A program made the position numbers and the translations under genes. The notes below the pieces were generated by a model that was not told where the DNA came from, did no database searches, and was given only the letters and a program-made list of their open reading frames with translations. A stretch of DNA of 64,000 bases, taken from the NCBI RefSeq assembly GCF_025024155.1, contig NW_026251815.1, forward strand, positions 35,003 through 99,002, written 5' to 3'. How positions within the stretch are numbered: position 1 is the stretch's first letter; the number at the start of each line of letters is the position of its first letter. The DNA is from Gamsiella multidivaricata (lineage: Eukaryota > Mortierellomycota > Mortierellomycetes > Mortierellales > Mortierellaceae). Shown one piece after another: positions 1-13,019 of the stretch.

Positions 1-3000
1 CTCCGACGCTGGATAGGTTCCCATAATGACGGGTCCCAACTGCAGGTGGTCTCCTGCCACGATCAGTCGCCCGCGTTCAGGATCGAGGCACTCGATCGCA
101 TGGATTGCATCCGCCGCCAGCAGTTGACTGCCCTCATCAATCATCAACATCTGGATATTGCGCATATATTCAGCTCCTTTCTCAGGATGCGCCGCCTTTC
201 GGATCTGCCACACTGTACCGCAGACAACGCGTACAATGTCCGGGTTGCCGTCATCCTCTACCTGTCGTTGAAGTTTTGTGAGGTTAAGGGGATCAACGAC
301 CGTGGCTCCCTTGATGTTAATCGAGGATGGGTCTCCGAGGCGGTAGAGGACCAAAGGTCGAATGAGAGGCTCAGACTCCATATGGGGAGCGATCAGATCG
401 TGCAGCTTGGCTACTCGTGCCACCAGGTTGTTGATGGCGGTGTGCGTGAATGCAGTGAGGACGATCGTCTGCGGGCCTTGTCCCTTCTCTTTGTTTGATA
501 GACTGCGTAAAATGTCGATGAATCTCAGAACAGCAAGCGCCAAGAAGTGAGTTTTTCCTGAGCCCTGAATGAGGAAATAAAAGACGTGGAAGGTCTGTCA
601 GGCGGCTTTTTTTCTTTTTTTCCTGCAATCCGTCGCCTCTCAGTCATGGAAACGATACGACATGGCATAATGTCTCAGCTTACAGGAGGTCCCCAAATGA
701 CTTGCATGCGATTATTGATGACTTTTGAAAAGGCCTGTTCTTGCGAGATCGTCATATCATACTGTCGCGCAGGCCTGGTCATCGATTCTAAAAAGATATC
801 CATATATTGTTCTGGACGCTGCAGTCCCCACTTATTCGGATCCCTCATCAATTCCTAGAAAAAGTTTTTTCAGAAAGAATCATTAACATCATCTTCAGGG
901 ACCAAGCCTGTGAAGAAAGAACAGCCCTACGAATCGCGATCGTAACATACTAAGAAGAGGCGACAGTTCCCGTTTATCTCAACCAGCTTGTCCATGGATG
1001 TGGTCAATGTCGGACAAAATTCTCGGCGCTCCAGGAGGTAATACTCGCCTTCGGTCAACCCCAAGGCCTCAGTCATGTTGCTGTAAGCGCCGCTCACATA
1101 TACGATCTTGAACTCGGGATCGTAGTGAGCAACATGCGCGATTGCAGGCGAGCCCCGTCCATAGCCTCGCAATAGCGCGCTGATATCGTCAAACTGCATC
1201 CTTTCTCTCAGACCCTACGGGATTTTTGACAGAAGATAGAGGCGATATAGTAAGTGCGTTGTTTAGGATAAGATTAAGCATATCGATCTAGAATCATTCG
1301 CACTTACCGCTGCATTGTCAGGGCTAAGGATCCATTTCTTGAACGTATCGCCTACAAAGACACCTGGCTCCAGCTTACTGGTTACCTCAAACATGCCAAT
1401 ATATTCCGACGATGGAGTGTTGGAGGGCGTCCGCGACACCGCCCGTGTGCTTGGCTCTGCGCCCGGTAGCGGTCCGATGTGTCTCCTCAAGAAGCGACAC
1501 CGAAAGAGGTACTGATTGTGCATAGCCTCGTCCCTTGTCTGGGTGATCCGCATCCAGCGCCTCTTCTCGGCGAGCACGATGGCCTCCCACTGCTGGAAGA
1601 ACGCAAACTGTGCCAAGACGGTATGCTGGATTTTGAGGTGCCGTCTCATTTTGAATGAGGTCTGAGGAGCCAGGAGAAACATTGACAGATCTCCGCATTC
1701 TTGTTGGACCAACGAATATAACGAAATAAGGATTATATTCTGCTGCTCTGCCCACTTTTTAATTTGCAGTTGGACTAATGGACAAAACATTTATCAGGAG
1801 TGAGCACTTGATATCGAAGGTGGAATATAGCTCTCAAGGTAACATACCAATACTTACCATCCCCTGGACTTGTACCGTTGGTCCAACGCTGATAGAAGGC
1901 GTCCAGGTTGTACCCATCGTCGTCACGATCCCTGTCAGAGATAATCGCTGGCGCCTCAACATCGACAAGATGGGTCATAATATCCTTGAACGAGTACGAT
2001 CCAATGACCGGGAGGACCAAGAATCTCTGGATGGCGGTTTCGATCGAGAAAAGTCGTTTGTCGTGCATGGGATAGCTGTTTTTATAGCCTTGAGTGAGCT
2101 GCAACATATCTGGCAGCCTGATATTGGTTCCTGCGATTTCCGAAAGCGTGAGGAAGCTAGGATCTTCATACATGTTTGTAAGCAGATCCATGGCCCGGCT
2201 TCTTATCACAGCAGGCCAAGTGTATACGCCCTCTGGCTTGTGTGAGATGACTTTGAGCAATAACGCGTGGAGATCCGACTGCATAGCCTGGCTATAGAAA
2301 AAGATGGAGAGGACAGGTGGCTTCGGCTTGATTTCTGATATATGGAGAAGACATTCGTATAGGGTATCGACCAACTCTAACGTCAGTTGGATGTGAGCAG
2401 GAGCTCGAGTGGAATCTTGATATGGCGAGTACGGAATGACCTTAGAGACAGAGCGCGTTGGATAGGTGGATCGCTCTTTGAACGTATCCAGCGAATAACC
2501 GTACGGTAGTAATGTCATCGGATCTGTCAGGATATTGATAAAGAGCCGATCCCAATACTGTCTTGGCAGGTCCAGTGTCCGAAGAGGCAGAACCTATCCC
2601 AATGGAATGAATGTTTCTGTAAGCTTGCTGTCAAGCGAGACGCAAGGTATACATAGATACGTCCAGAGAAGTCCTTACCTTCACCGCACGCTCTCGATAA
2701 GAGGCCAACAGCACACTGTCTCTGTCTTCGTTCATATGAAGCACCTTTGTAAAGGACGACTTGTGCAGGTCACTAAGGTGGGCATGATCTTTTATCAGGT
2801 CCTCAAGATCTTCGATCTCTGTTTGTGGAGCAACGGATGTCTTGAACATCGATTTTATCCAGAGGGCCGACCTCTTGGAGAGCAGAGGGATCACCGAGAG
2901 GGTCTTTTCCTCAAGAGCATCCCCCTTGCATCTGGGAAGGAACTCGCATTGATGGCAAGAGTTGTCGATGTGCCAAACAACAGACCGAAGGGGCTTCTTC

Positions 3001-4302
3001 AATATAGCGGGTAAGTCCCTGAAAATAAATTCTTCCACGACTGGTCGCATGAACGCGAGTGAGAAGGTCGTTGGTTCCTCGTGCTGCGGAATCCAGACAC
3101 CGCCCCGGAAATCGACTTCTACAAGATCCTGCTGCCCGTGCAGTTTGATGAGGTGGTCGAGAAAGATGGCGTACAGCGTTACTTGGAACTAGAGTAAAGT
3201 TCAGACAAGAATGAACGTCAGTAATGAACGCCAGTTCTTATTCCAAACATCTGCAGCTCTGTTACCCAGCGAGAATCTAACAGCTATCCTGTTTCCTTAC
3301 CTGGTGGCTGACTTTGATATATGAGGATGACTTGGCATCAATGATATACAACCTCTTTTTGTGTGTCCCGTCCGGTCGCAGTGTCCCTCGCAAGATTCTG
3401 ATAAAATCTGGGATAAATCGCCCAAAAACAATCCCAGCCTCCTTCATCTCCGGGGTGTAAAAGCTGTCGTCGAGCGAAAAAATCGCCTGACAAAGCGTGG
3501 TGCCATAATCACTGATCGCCAGACGGAAGAACGAATCCTTGTCCTGTTCAGCCTCGCAGTCGACTTTCTTCGGTATGCTCTCCTGAAGGCGGCTCTCGAA
3601 AACTATGCCCCGCGTCATGGTTGCCTCTGCAATGGTTGCTGGTTCTCTGCTGCGGCCATTGTCGGTATGTCCTGGTTTTGGCTGAAGGGCTTCTTGCCAC
3701 AGTTGCGCCCCCTTTAGATGTAACATTTTCTCGCATGCAGTATTAGCATGGTGGGCGAGCACTGACGGCGAATACTTGAACTTGCCGTGGGCTGGAACCT
3801 GGCGAGAGATTTCAATATTGACCGCATCGACGGCTGTCTCGGCTCTGGACGCCTTGGACACTGTTAAAGAGACGTCCGTGTCGTCCTTTGGTGGTAATAC
3901 TGTAGATGCAATACCCGAGCTTTCTCGGTCGATCTCCTCCCATTCCTCCGCAGAAATATGTAGCGACGAAAATGAAAAGTCCAGGCTGGAGCGCTGACTG
4001 GAGAGTTCCGTTTGCTCTCTGGCGAGGGTATAATCGACTGTTGGTGTTATTTGTGCCCCAAACTTTTTGCCGGTATCATTGGAAGTACTACCATCCCTTT
4101 CGGACGTGGGGTCCGCAAGACTCAGCCGCTGGAGAAGGTCCGCAAACGCGCTGCTAGCACGCATACTCTCTATGGTCTCGCTGTTGAACGACATCCTGGT
4201 TTCTCTGTGTCGTCCCTGTTCTAGATCGGTGATGTTGTCGAGTTCGGAGATGCGCTCTTGGCATTCATTCCACACACCGACATCGCCTTCGCCGCCAAGC
4301 AT
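1..4302 (-). CDS. RecB/Cas4-type nuclease fused to Dna2/Upf1-like SF1B helicase (C-terminus outside window)
   Basis: Seven exons keep phase: 4302-3301, 3188-2679, 2593-1858, 1774-1308, 1214-951, 854-684 and 564-1, giving 1238 residues before the window edge. The ATG at 4302 follows an in-frame stop. A disordered N-terminus leads into a PD-(D/E)XK nuclease: IIDAK (D322, K324) followed by QxxxY (Q336, Y340). Cysteines C190 and C412-x2-C415-x5-C421 form the four-Cys pattern of the Fe-S nucleases of the Cas4/AddB/Dna2 group. The helicase begins with a Q-motif (ISQEQ), then Walker A GPPGSGKT at 1048-1055 (split by an intron), DEGSQ at 1193-1197 and GDHLQLGP near 1221. The order matches the TM0106-type RecB nuclease plus AAA_11/AAA_12 architecture. 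Expected role is DNA end or flap processing, by family inference. It does not look like Dna2 itself, because the Dna2-specific region is not apparent. Later helicase motifs lie outside the window. Confidence 0.85.
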
Positions 4303-4700
4303 GTCACGTTACCATTGGCACATGGCACAGGCCCATTGCAGTGTTACACCTTTTGGGGAAAGTTTGAACCTCGCGTTCTGGACTGTGGCAGTAAGCGCTG
4401 GTAAGCTGTCTATTTTTTTATATAGTGGTCAATCCGCTCAAAACAAACGTCGCTACCCAACGCCCGGACGTTCCTAAACAAACTAAAAACAATCCCAATA
4501 TCCTCAACAACAACTAGCCCTTTTTTCGACTTTGGAGAAGCTGAAAGCAACGAGACGAGATGGGAGGTTCCAGCCAATGGGGACGCGATAAAATCGCGTA
4601 ATGGGTCTACAAATCAACATCCTGGGAAACAGCTGTAGCCTAACGCTTGAGCGGACAAAACAGGCGCGACGGCGAAAACGACAGGATAGACGAGGGCTTC

Positions 4701-4722
4701 CGCTCACCCTCCGCTCACCCTC
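4701..4722. repeat. 11-bp perfect tandem duplication upstream of the nuclease-helicase gene
   Basis: The unit CGCTCACCCTC occurs twice in direct succession, about 400 bp upstream of the ATG at 4302. It may be promoter-proximal, but no known factor site is recognised. Confidence 0.5.
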
Positions 4723-7700
4723 CGCCCCGCATTTTTCTACTTTGTTTTTTTATTTTTTGCCTCGATAAAGTGTATGCATGGCTTTTAGACCTTGAGAAAT
4801 TATTGAGTTGAGTCCGTGGAGCAGCAGCGTGGGCTCTGTGTTCTCCAGAAATTGAAAAACTATGCAGTGTTGTGTAAGTATGTTCCCTACGGTTCCGGCT
4901 CTCCGGCTCCTCGAGAGAGAGCGTGTTCATCACGCGCAGTGCACTGCGACGATTGAGCCCCCCTCCTTTCGGTTGAATGATGAGTTATGGAATTACCGAA
5001 GATTGCCGTCTCAAAAATAAGTCCTGGATTTGCTGTGTCGTACGCCTTTGCAAGAAAACGTTCTGGCCCCTGGAAAGCATTCATAGTAAAAGGGAGCTCG
5101 CGAAAATGTTGCGTCTCTGTCATACTCCAAATTGCAATTGCATTGAAGCAGGGAGATGGGTTTCTGGTGAGAGAAATTTACAGTGGGCACAGTGAATACA
5201 ACAGGCATGAGGCGTCGCTCTTTCAACTCAGTCATTTTTAGCCCATTCAAGCGTGGGCCTGTTGGCTAGTGTGTTCGGGGCGCCTGTCAAAACAGCACAG
5301 GAGTTGCCCAAAAGAGGACATGTTCCGCGTCCTTCAGCAGATTCATTGTACCTGTTGGAAATTAAAACCAGCGGTAGTCTATGATATATCCAATATATCT
5401 TTGTCCCTGTAGGCGACTAGAGCATGGGGCCTCCCCCTGAGCTGCATGCTTGTTAAACCTAGCTCGAATGACACTGCGTCAAGTTGTATTCATTCATGCA
5501 CTCTTTTTAGGCCTGTATTCCAACACCGTTCACGTTGTTCAAAACGGCATGCAGACAAGCATGCCAAAAACAAACACCTTCCCATCAGCCATTGTAAGCC
5601 GTTAGTCCACCATCTACTTTCTTCAAACCCTGCCTCATCTTCGGCATCTTTCTTTCCTGCCTTTGTGTTCTCCACATGACGGCTGCTCCGATGTCTCTTT
5701 AGTGCTCTAATGTCCATACTGAAGCGGTGTTGAACCCGCCCAAGGTCGTACAAAGAAAACTGTAAAATGGATAGATAGCTATAGGCACCAATGGACAACC
5801 CATTCTCTTGGGGGAGAACCTTTCTAGGTTGGACTGCTGTCCAGATCCAGCCTGCGATGGTTGAGGAAAGGCCGCAACGAGCACCACAAAACGAGATGCA
5901 TGGCCGACTGTGAGTCTGCCAAGGGTAGTTTAGCAAAGGGCGCAGTGTCATTGTGACAATGAACCTTCTTCTCTTTCGAACAAACGGAGTGCCATTTCAG
6001 AAAACCTTATTTGAGCCACCCGCTCCCCAGGCGCTGCTTGTTTTCCTTACAATCAAGCTTGCGCATTGCGATGAGGCAGGGCTAATTATCTAGAGAAACT
6101 ATAACTCTTTCGCTAACACCATAATACTTTGGTGATGGTAACAATTTAGACACTGCCTCTCCTCCCAAAACAAGCCCTGGAGCAGACCTCCAAGCTTTTC
6201 AGCAGGATGCAACTCAATTTCCTTGCTGTCCATGCACACATGCATGATAAATGAAGTACCTGGGCCCAAAATCCCAAGAGCTGTAAATTGCTCTCGTGCG
6301 TGGCTATATTGCGGTCGTAAATGAGGAGCAGCAGCAGAACCTGTATGTAGATTATCGCATCGTGCAGCTGGATCAACATTCTTGTTGATGTTTCTTTTTT
6401 GCTTTCATTCTTGTTGCTGCCGCTGTCGCTGTTATTTTCTGTTATTATTGCGGACAGGTGGAGCTGTTGTTATGATGGAGTGCATTGGCTGTGTGGGGCC
6501 AAAAATGCTCTTGCTGCAGGTATATTACTTACCCCTGCAATAACATCTGCAGGATGACCCAAAACATTACAATGCAAGGGTGTCTTACCAGACCTGGGGC
6601 ACCATGCAAGGGCAGCCATCGGGGTAAAAAAAAAAGGCAGTGAGCATTTCCTTATTCTATGAAAGAAAGAAAAACATCAATAAACGAACTGTCTTGAAAG
6701 ATTGAAGAGGTAACGGCGCCAGTGAGACTCTAGACACTAAACAAAAAGTCAGGCCCATAGCCTGAACGCGTGACCAATAGACCATCGTAATGACCTCGGC
6801 TCTAGACCTCTCGACAGTCTTCACGTAGACAACCTGTATGCTTTTTCTTAGTCTGTTCCTGAAGGCTACAGACGCACCAACCATTCGCGCTCCTGCATGC
6901 CACTCAGACTAAAGAGATGCACGTTCGCGTGTTATTGATGTCTTATTTTTATTTCATTATATTGCGCCTCTTCGTGCTGACACTTGACGCGTGATTATTT
7001 CACTCAACTTCGGCTGCAAAGTCTATACCAGCGCGTTTATTCAAAACTATGGTCTTACATCCAGTAGTTATGTTTGTCTTGCGCGTCTAGAGGTTACTCA
7101 ATCATCATCCCTTTATTTTATTTTTTCGCGATCAAGGCACATTCAACATACTGAACAGCAGAGCAGGAGAGTACTCGAAAGATATACTATCTACCGTTGT
7201 ACAATATCTTCCAAGGGGTATCAAAATCGCGAGTACCTACGGACAATGTTCCACGGAGAACACTTCCACTCTGACCCAGCAAATTAAACCGCCCGGCTCA
7301 CATCACATACTCCCTTACCTCATTAGATATTGCCCTGGAATTAATACTTGAAATAGAGAGCGCGATTGAAGGTACGGAACATTGCTGTGAAACGCGCGGG
7401 GGGAGGCAGATCCTTGACCATAAACATGAGAACTGCAAGGGAGTTGTTTATGAGCTCATTCGCTTCTTAGAAACAAAAACAAAGAAAACATTCATTTAAG
7501 CAGGGTGCGCCCTTGCATGGCGAGCAATGAGCCTAGGTAGAGAGCCGAAGTCGGGCGCCATTGAAGAAGCCTTAGCTTAAACAATTTGTTCATGACTCAC
7601 TAGTCATTACCCTTCTCTTCAGTCTATGTATTGTAATACCTGTTACTGGTCTTCTTTGAGGTTTTAGACGTGCGACAAAGCTCAACCTGCAAATACGAAT

Positions 7701-7960
7701 CATATTCAATGCGGACTTGCGATTTGAATGCAAGATCCATTGAAGAGGAGAAAGAAACGACACTTATAGTCATAGCTGCAATGCTATTTGACCACAGACT
7801 CGATGCATCCAAAACCAAAAAGGCCACTTGTTCCTCTCCGTCTTGATTACCTCAGTCGATCGGAAAAAGGAAACCCACGCTGGTCATTCGTCCTAGGTCA
7901 AGCAAGCCTAGTCTGGCTGCAAGCGATAGTGCGCCAGAGGCAAAGGACGAACCACTTGTC

Positions 7961-7990
7961 GGTCCTCGATCGCTTGGTCCTCGATCGCTT
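7961..7990. repeat. 15-bp perfect tandem repeat with a CGATCG palindrome
   Basis: GGTCCTCGATCGCTT occurs twice head to tail. Each unit contains the palindrome CGATCG. An 11-bp inverted repeat (CGGAC-G-GTCCG, 8056-8066) lies 65 bp downstream. Confidence 0.6.
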
Positions 7991-10900
7991 AATCCGCGAT
8001 CCTGCACTGGAAGGTCCAATAAGATACGTGTACGAAGCAGTTCTAGGCATTCGAACGGACGGTCCGACAAAGATCATCATGCGTCTTTAGCATCCTTTAC
8101 ACCTTCGGAATTTTAACGACACGGAGTCTTCGCTTCCACGAGAATCTCAAGGGGGGGTTTTTTTTCTACTGCAAGGGCTCACTCCACGGAAAATGAAGCT
8201 GCTTCCACGCTCACAAGGCCCAGGTTGGTTAAAGTTCAATAGACCATGCATTCAATCGCGGATCCTGCATCCCAGGATTGAGGATGTGGTGGAAGGGTGA
8301 GATCCAAAAGGCAAAAAGTCAATACTAAAGAGCGCCGCATAGCCTTTGAGCAATCTTCAAGGGACGCATTAACGTGCCTACGAAAATGAGCAACGCGGCG
8401 ATAAGAGTAATTTATTTTTCCTTTTGGCGGAGACGCGCCTAAAGGACGGACGAAAGGAAGTAGGTCTCCACGAATGTAAAAGTCCTATGTCCTCATGGGC
8501 TTGCTCGGACAAGCCTGATAAGGGAAATTTGAGACCCACGTCGAAGACATCGCAATGATCTTGAATACCGTCATTCACTTGATTTCTCGTTATCGTATTT
8601 TAATGATGTAGTACATTGAAGAACAGACCCGTTGGAGGTAATAACAGCAGCTACAGATATCTGTCAGGATAACGCATCCTCCCTTGAACGTCTCAAGGGT
8701 TGATTAGAAATGAGCTGCGGGCTGACCAAAACACACGCAAGGGATGCATGCAGGAGGGGTATGTGGATAGGCCGCTTGATAAGAGAGTGCATGCGAGTCT
8801 AGCAAAAGTACTTTGTGACCTAGCAATGATATAACTGTAGGCAGAGATAACTTTGATTCCGACAACCATTCCAACGGAGCTTTACATCAGGATTCCAGAC
8901 GAGAGCAAGCAGGGAAAAGAAAAAATGGGCGATCAAAAACTGGGACAACAAATCAATAAACAGACAATAGACACATCACTCAAACAACATACTCATGTAA
9001 CCCCTTCTAGCGATTGAAGGAATAGGGATTGCTAGCCGGCGAGTGCTCGTCTGGCTCACCTAAGCGCAAGGTTTGCAACAGACAGGTAGCGCACCGATCC
9101 AAGAGGCAGCAAGACAACTGAGAATAAGAATGACCTCTTCGTGTTTAACCATGGGCGTATTTTTTATTTTTTTTTGGTGTGACATTGCCTTGTAAGGCTC
9201 AGAAAGGGCGCCTGTAAACAAATCGACAAAGGTGTATGCAAGGGTTTTCTGCTATCTCCATCAGCAGCAGCGTGTGTGCTGCTCATCTGTCTCACCCCAC
9301 CACGATCTATTATGTTCATGCACGATACCAATCTCATTTGAACTGTCTTTTTCTGCTTGGAAGCGCAATGTCCACGGAAAAAACCGTCAGGAGGCATGTT
9401 CTACCCCCCTCCTGGCTCCGCCCCACAAAAAATTCGATGCAATGAAGTGTAAGCTCCGACACAGAACGCAGTGAGCTCCAATTTCCGGATTACGGTATTG
9501 CAGCGTCGTTGCTGCAGTCTGTGTGTGCACAACCATGTTGATCGTTGTGATTTCTAACCCTGCGGCCAAGATGGTGGGCCTCCAGAGATGGGAACACTAA
9601 TTTATCTTTGCCGCTATCTCAGGACCCTGCCTAGACGTGGAAGGGAAGCAAGGGACAGGAGAGCCGTATGTTTGGGTGAAATAGCGTTCATGTCGACAGC
9701 AGCTTCATTTCTCATTTCTGGCATCGCAGATGGGGTCAGATGCAAATTCCACCGAAGATCATCATTTGCTACATCTGCTGCTCACATCCTAAGTTTAATT
9801 ACTTGTACATATTGACTTTCTATACCGTATGAGGCATGTGTTTTTTCTTATTTGCCTTCCTTTGTCGCATTCCATTGCTGAAATGAGTGGGGCGGGGGAT
9901 AAAGAGCGCGGGGGGAGGGCTGCCATTGCACAGAGGGGATCAGTCTGGGGTGTCATGGTATGTAAGAGGGCGAAATGGTACGTAAGTGTAGCCATTTCAA
10001 GGTTTAGAAAACGATGCCCATCGAGAGATTCGATTGGCCCAAGATAAGATATCGCCTTGTGTAACCCGTGCTTGCATGCCCCCTCTCCACAAATCACTCG
10101 CCCTCATAGCCCTCGCCCACCATAAAAAATTGAAGGTCACAGCCTTCGCGCTCAGAGCGAAACCGCAACGAGGCCAGCAAAGGTACATAGCCTACATGTA
10201 CATTTCCATGGTACCCATTGCGCATGGTGAGTCCGCGCCGCATAGATGTCTAGATGTCTACGGTAACACGCGTCCTAGACTTACAGGGCACAACACGCTC
10301 TACACATTCTACTGCCCATACGCATAACCATGAGACTATTGCGCCATTCATCTGCAAGATAGCATCGAATAGATGTATGCCTACAGGTTGTCATCGTTAC
10401 TGCCTTTTTTTTTTTTGGAAGATTCAGATTCGTCGTTCGCCAGAGTAAAGAATAGATGACGTGCAAGGATCCACATTATCGAAATAAACTAACAAGTGAT
10501 GGAGCGCCGTCTTTGATCCTTTCATTTATAATGGGCAAACTATGCATTCACTCAAGCATTCTTTGAGAAGTACGAAGTCGAGAGGTTCAACAGTCAGCAT
10601 CAAAAAAATAAAAAAAAAGACAAAGACAAAGGATGAAGAAGGAAAAGAGAATTAGGAGCGAAATTAATGAGAAACCATCCTAGTTTGACAAGGTATTGTG
10701 TTCTTGCTTCGAGAGTGATGTATTCCAACTTCAAGAATCTGTCTGATCTGGCCTCATTTTACTGAGTCCGGGTATAGGGTTTACAAGCACCGACATAATG
10801 CAGCGCTCACGCTACTCGTCATCGTAAATGGAGTCTTGATCTGGTCCCTAAAGTTCATGAAAAAAAAAGCAGGGGCCGAATGAGTCCAATCCATGTGATC

Positions 10901-11535
10901 TCACGCAAAAGACGAGGCTAGGCAGAGGTAGGCAGGCAAGCAAACGGTATAGTTGGAATTGTTCCATGGCGAACAGACACATGCACAAGTTTTTTTTAGC
11001 CATTTTCCTTACCCTGCCTGTTCTTCTCCATGGGAAAGAAAAGAGTCTTCTGAGGGACATGTTTTCATGGGCCTGTCACTAAAGGCACGACGGGCCCTCG
11101 GAGTTCAAAGGGTCGTGAAGCGAGGAGGACCTGGATGCGTGTATCCTCAGCCTGAAGCCGAGTGCTCTTCCCATCAGAGCACAGGAATAGCGCATGAGCA
11201 GATATACTGCATGACCATGTGCTTGCAATCGTTTCAAGACGGCGTCCTTGGCCGCTGCATGGTGACTCTACGCTTGACGAGGCGCCTTTTGGTTCTCGCT
11301 GGGATGTTTGTCATGCAGAGAAAAAGACGGCCACGAGGAAAGATGTCCAGATGTCTCTCAGGCTGCATTGTTCATGGAACAGTTGCATGAAAGAACAGGG
11401 GATGGCGAAGTACACTGCCATAGGAAAAAATACGGAGTTCCCTAAACCCCACCCCCTGTTTTTTCTTCATTTTATTCCACAGGGGTGGCGATATGCGTTG
11501 CGCCTGTGGGTGTGAGTGGCGATGACGCGAGAGGG

Positions 11536-11564
11536 AAAATAAAAATAAAAATAAAAATAAAAAA
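11536..11564. repeat. (AAAAAT)n microsatellite
   Basis: Four to five units of AAAAAT occur in the gene-poor stretch. Confidence 0.8.
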
Positions 11565-12060
11565 GCCAGGGAGTTGTGCGGTGCGTATTGTTCGGACACA
11601 TCCCAGTATGTTGCAGATGTCCATGTGCAACGGCAGCAGCGACGACGGCAGCTTGGTGCGCTCCACACAAACGTATACAGCAATAAGCGGGAGCAACAGA
11701 TTGGTGAGGAAGGGGGAGATTGAGTATCTAGGCCCTCTGTCTCCTTCTTTCTTTTTTTTTTTTTTTTTTGGACCTGTGTGCTTTTCATTCTGACTATGTA
11801 ACGGTCCGATTCCTAGTTGATGATGTGTGGGACTATGGCCAGATGGATAACTGTCTCGATCAGTAATCTATCTTCAATTCATTCACAACTCGCCATCGAA
11901 AGAGGGAGAGGGATTAAGGTTTACTTAAGGCGTTGTTTTAGGAGAGCGGGTGTTACACAAACAGGCCCCATTAGAACTGAATAGGCGAATGAGTTGGGCA
12001 GAGGCGCTCGTGGGCGCGAGATGATGGGGAACAGACAACAGACAGGCGAGCCAGAGACGC

Positions 12061-12120
12061 ACGAAGAGAGAGCAAGAGCGAGTGCGGGTGAGTGAGAGAG
12101 TGAGTGAGAGAGCAAGAGAA
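12061..12120. repeat. GA/GTGA-rich simple repeat
   Basis: This is an irregular purine-rich array of GAGA and GTGA units about 0.9 kb upstream of the GATA gene. Similar GTGA arrays recur at 22262-22318 and, in opposite orientation, at 23938-24000. Confidence 0.7.
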
Positions 12121-12743
12121 AACAGAACAAAGTAAAGGTGAGCATCGGTCACGCATCAATTGACATATTAATTAATTTGCGCGAATGAATGGAAACAGGT
12201 ATGTTATTCTCTTGAGCTTCACCCCACCCCCCTCCCCCCATTCATGCTGCGTACGGGTAGTCTACTGTATATACACCATATTCATATACTGCAGCAACCA
12301 TATATTGACAGACACTTTTTAATTCACTCACACTACAATACAATACTCTTGCGCTTGGCGCGGTTGCACTCCATTCGTGCGCTCATACATGCAACATCGC
12401 CGTATGAAATAAGTATTGAGGGTTCTTCGTTTGAACCGCCAACTAGTAAAGAAGAAAAAAGGGTCCACTCAACAGTACTCTAAAGAGTAGTAATAAAAAA
12501 CACATTGAAATTGTGAACTCAGATGGGCACTCTCTCATTCTTATTCTTATTTTCATGGTTGCCGGTAACTTTTATTACAACTATTATAACCAGAGTATTG
12601 AGTCCCATAGAGTCATCCTCTCCGTGGTTGTCTGTGTGTGTTGTTTCCCAAGCGGATCCCTGCCAGCTTGTTGGTTTGATTAACTTTGTCCATTCAATAC
12701 CCTCAGTCGTACCCAAATACGGAATGAGGTGTGCTCCTTGGAT

Positions 12744-12753
12744 TTTATATAAA
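12744..12753 (+). promoter_or_regulatory. TATA box of the GATA factor gene
   Basis: TTTTATATAA lies about 270 bp upstream of the start codon. It is followed by a long C/T-rich leader (about 12780-13000), a common layout of highly used fungal promoters. Confidence 0.55.
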
Positions 12754-13019
12754 CACGCATCTTCTGTCCATCCCGGCAAAGTCGTACCTTCTCTTCTTCT
12801 GTTGCTTCTCTCTTTCACACTCTCTTTTTTCTTTCCTCTTCTACTCTTCCTGTCTCCTACCTTTTCGTAGCTGTCTCTTTTCTTTCGCATTTGGCACACT
12901 TATCTTCTACTTTGTATTTCCCCCCACTAATTTAACCAATTTCTAGCTTCTCCCCTCTCTGCTTCACATCACATCTTCATACCCTCACACCTCCACACCC
13001 CAAGTTTCATCCGACACAT

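Larger units (their letters stand above)
4303..13019. other. 8.7-kb intergenic region without a supportable gene
   Basis: Both strands contain only short open frames of up to about 150 codons. None shows a recognisable domain, a plausible set of splice sites or a fungal-style start. The region holds simple-sequence tracts, a 15-bp tandem duplication and, at its right end, the promoter and pyrimidine-rich leader of the GATA gene. No transposase, reverse transcriptase, tRNA or rRNA signature was seen. It could hold long UTRs, a non-coding RNA or regulatory DNA for the GATA gene. Confidence 0.5.

Noticed and set aside
5490..5951. Minus-strand 153-codon frame
   Set aside because: No recognisable motif, no fungal-style start context, and it lies in the gene-poor island.
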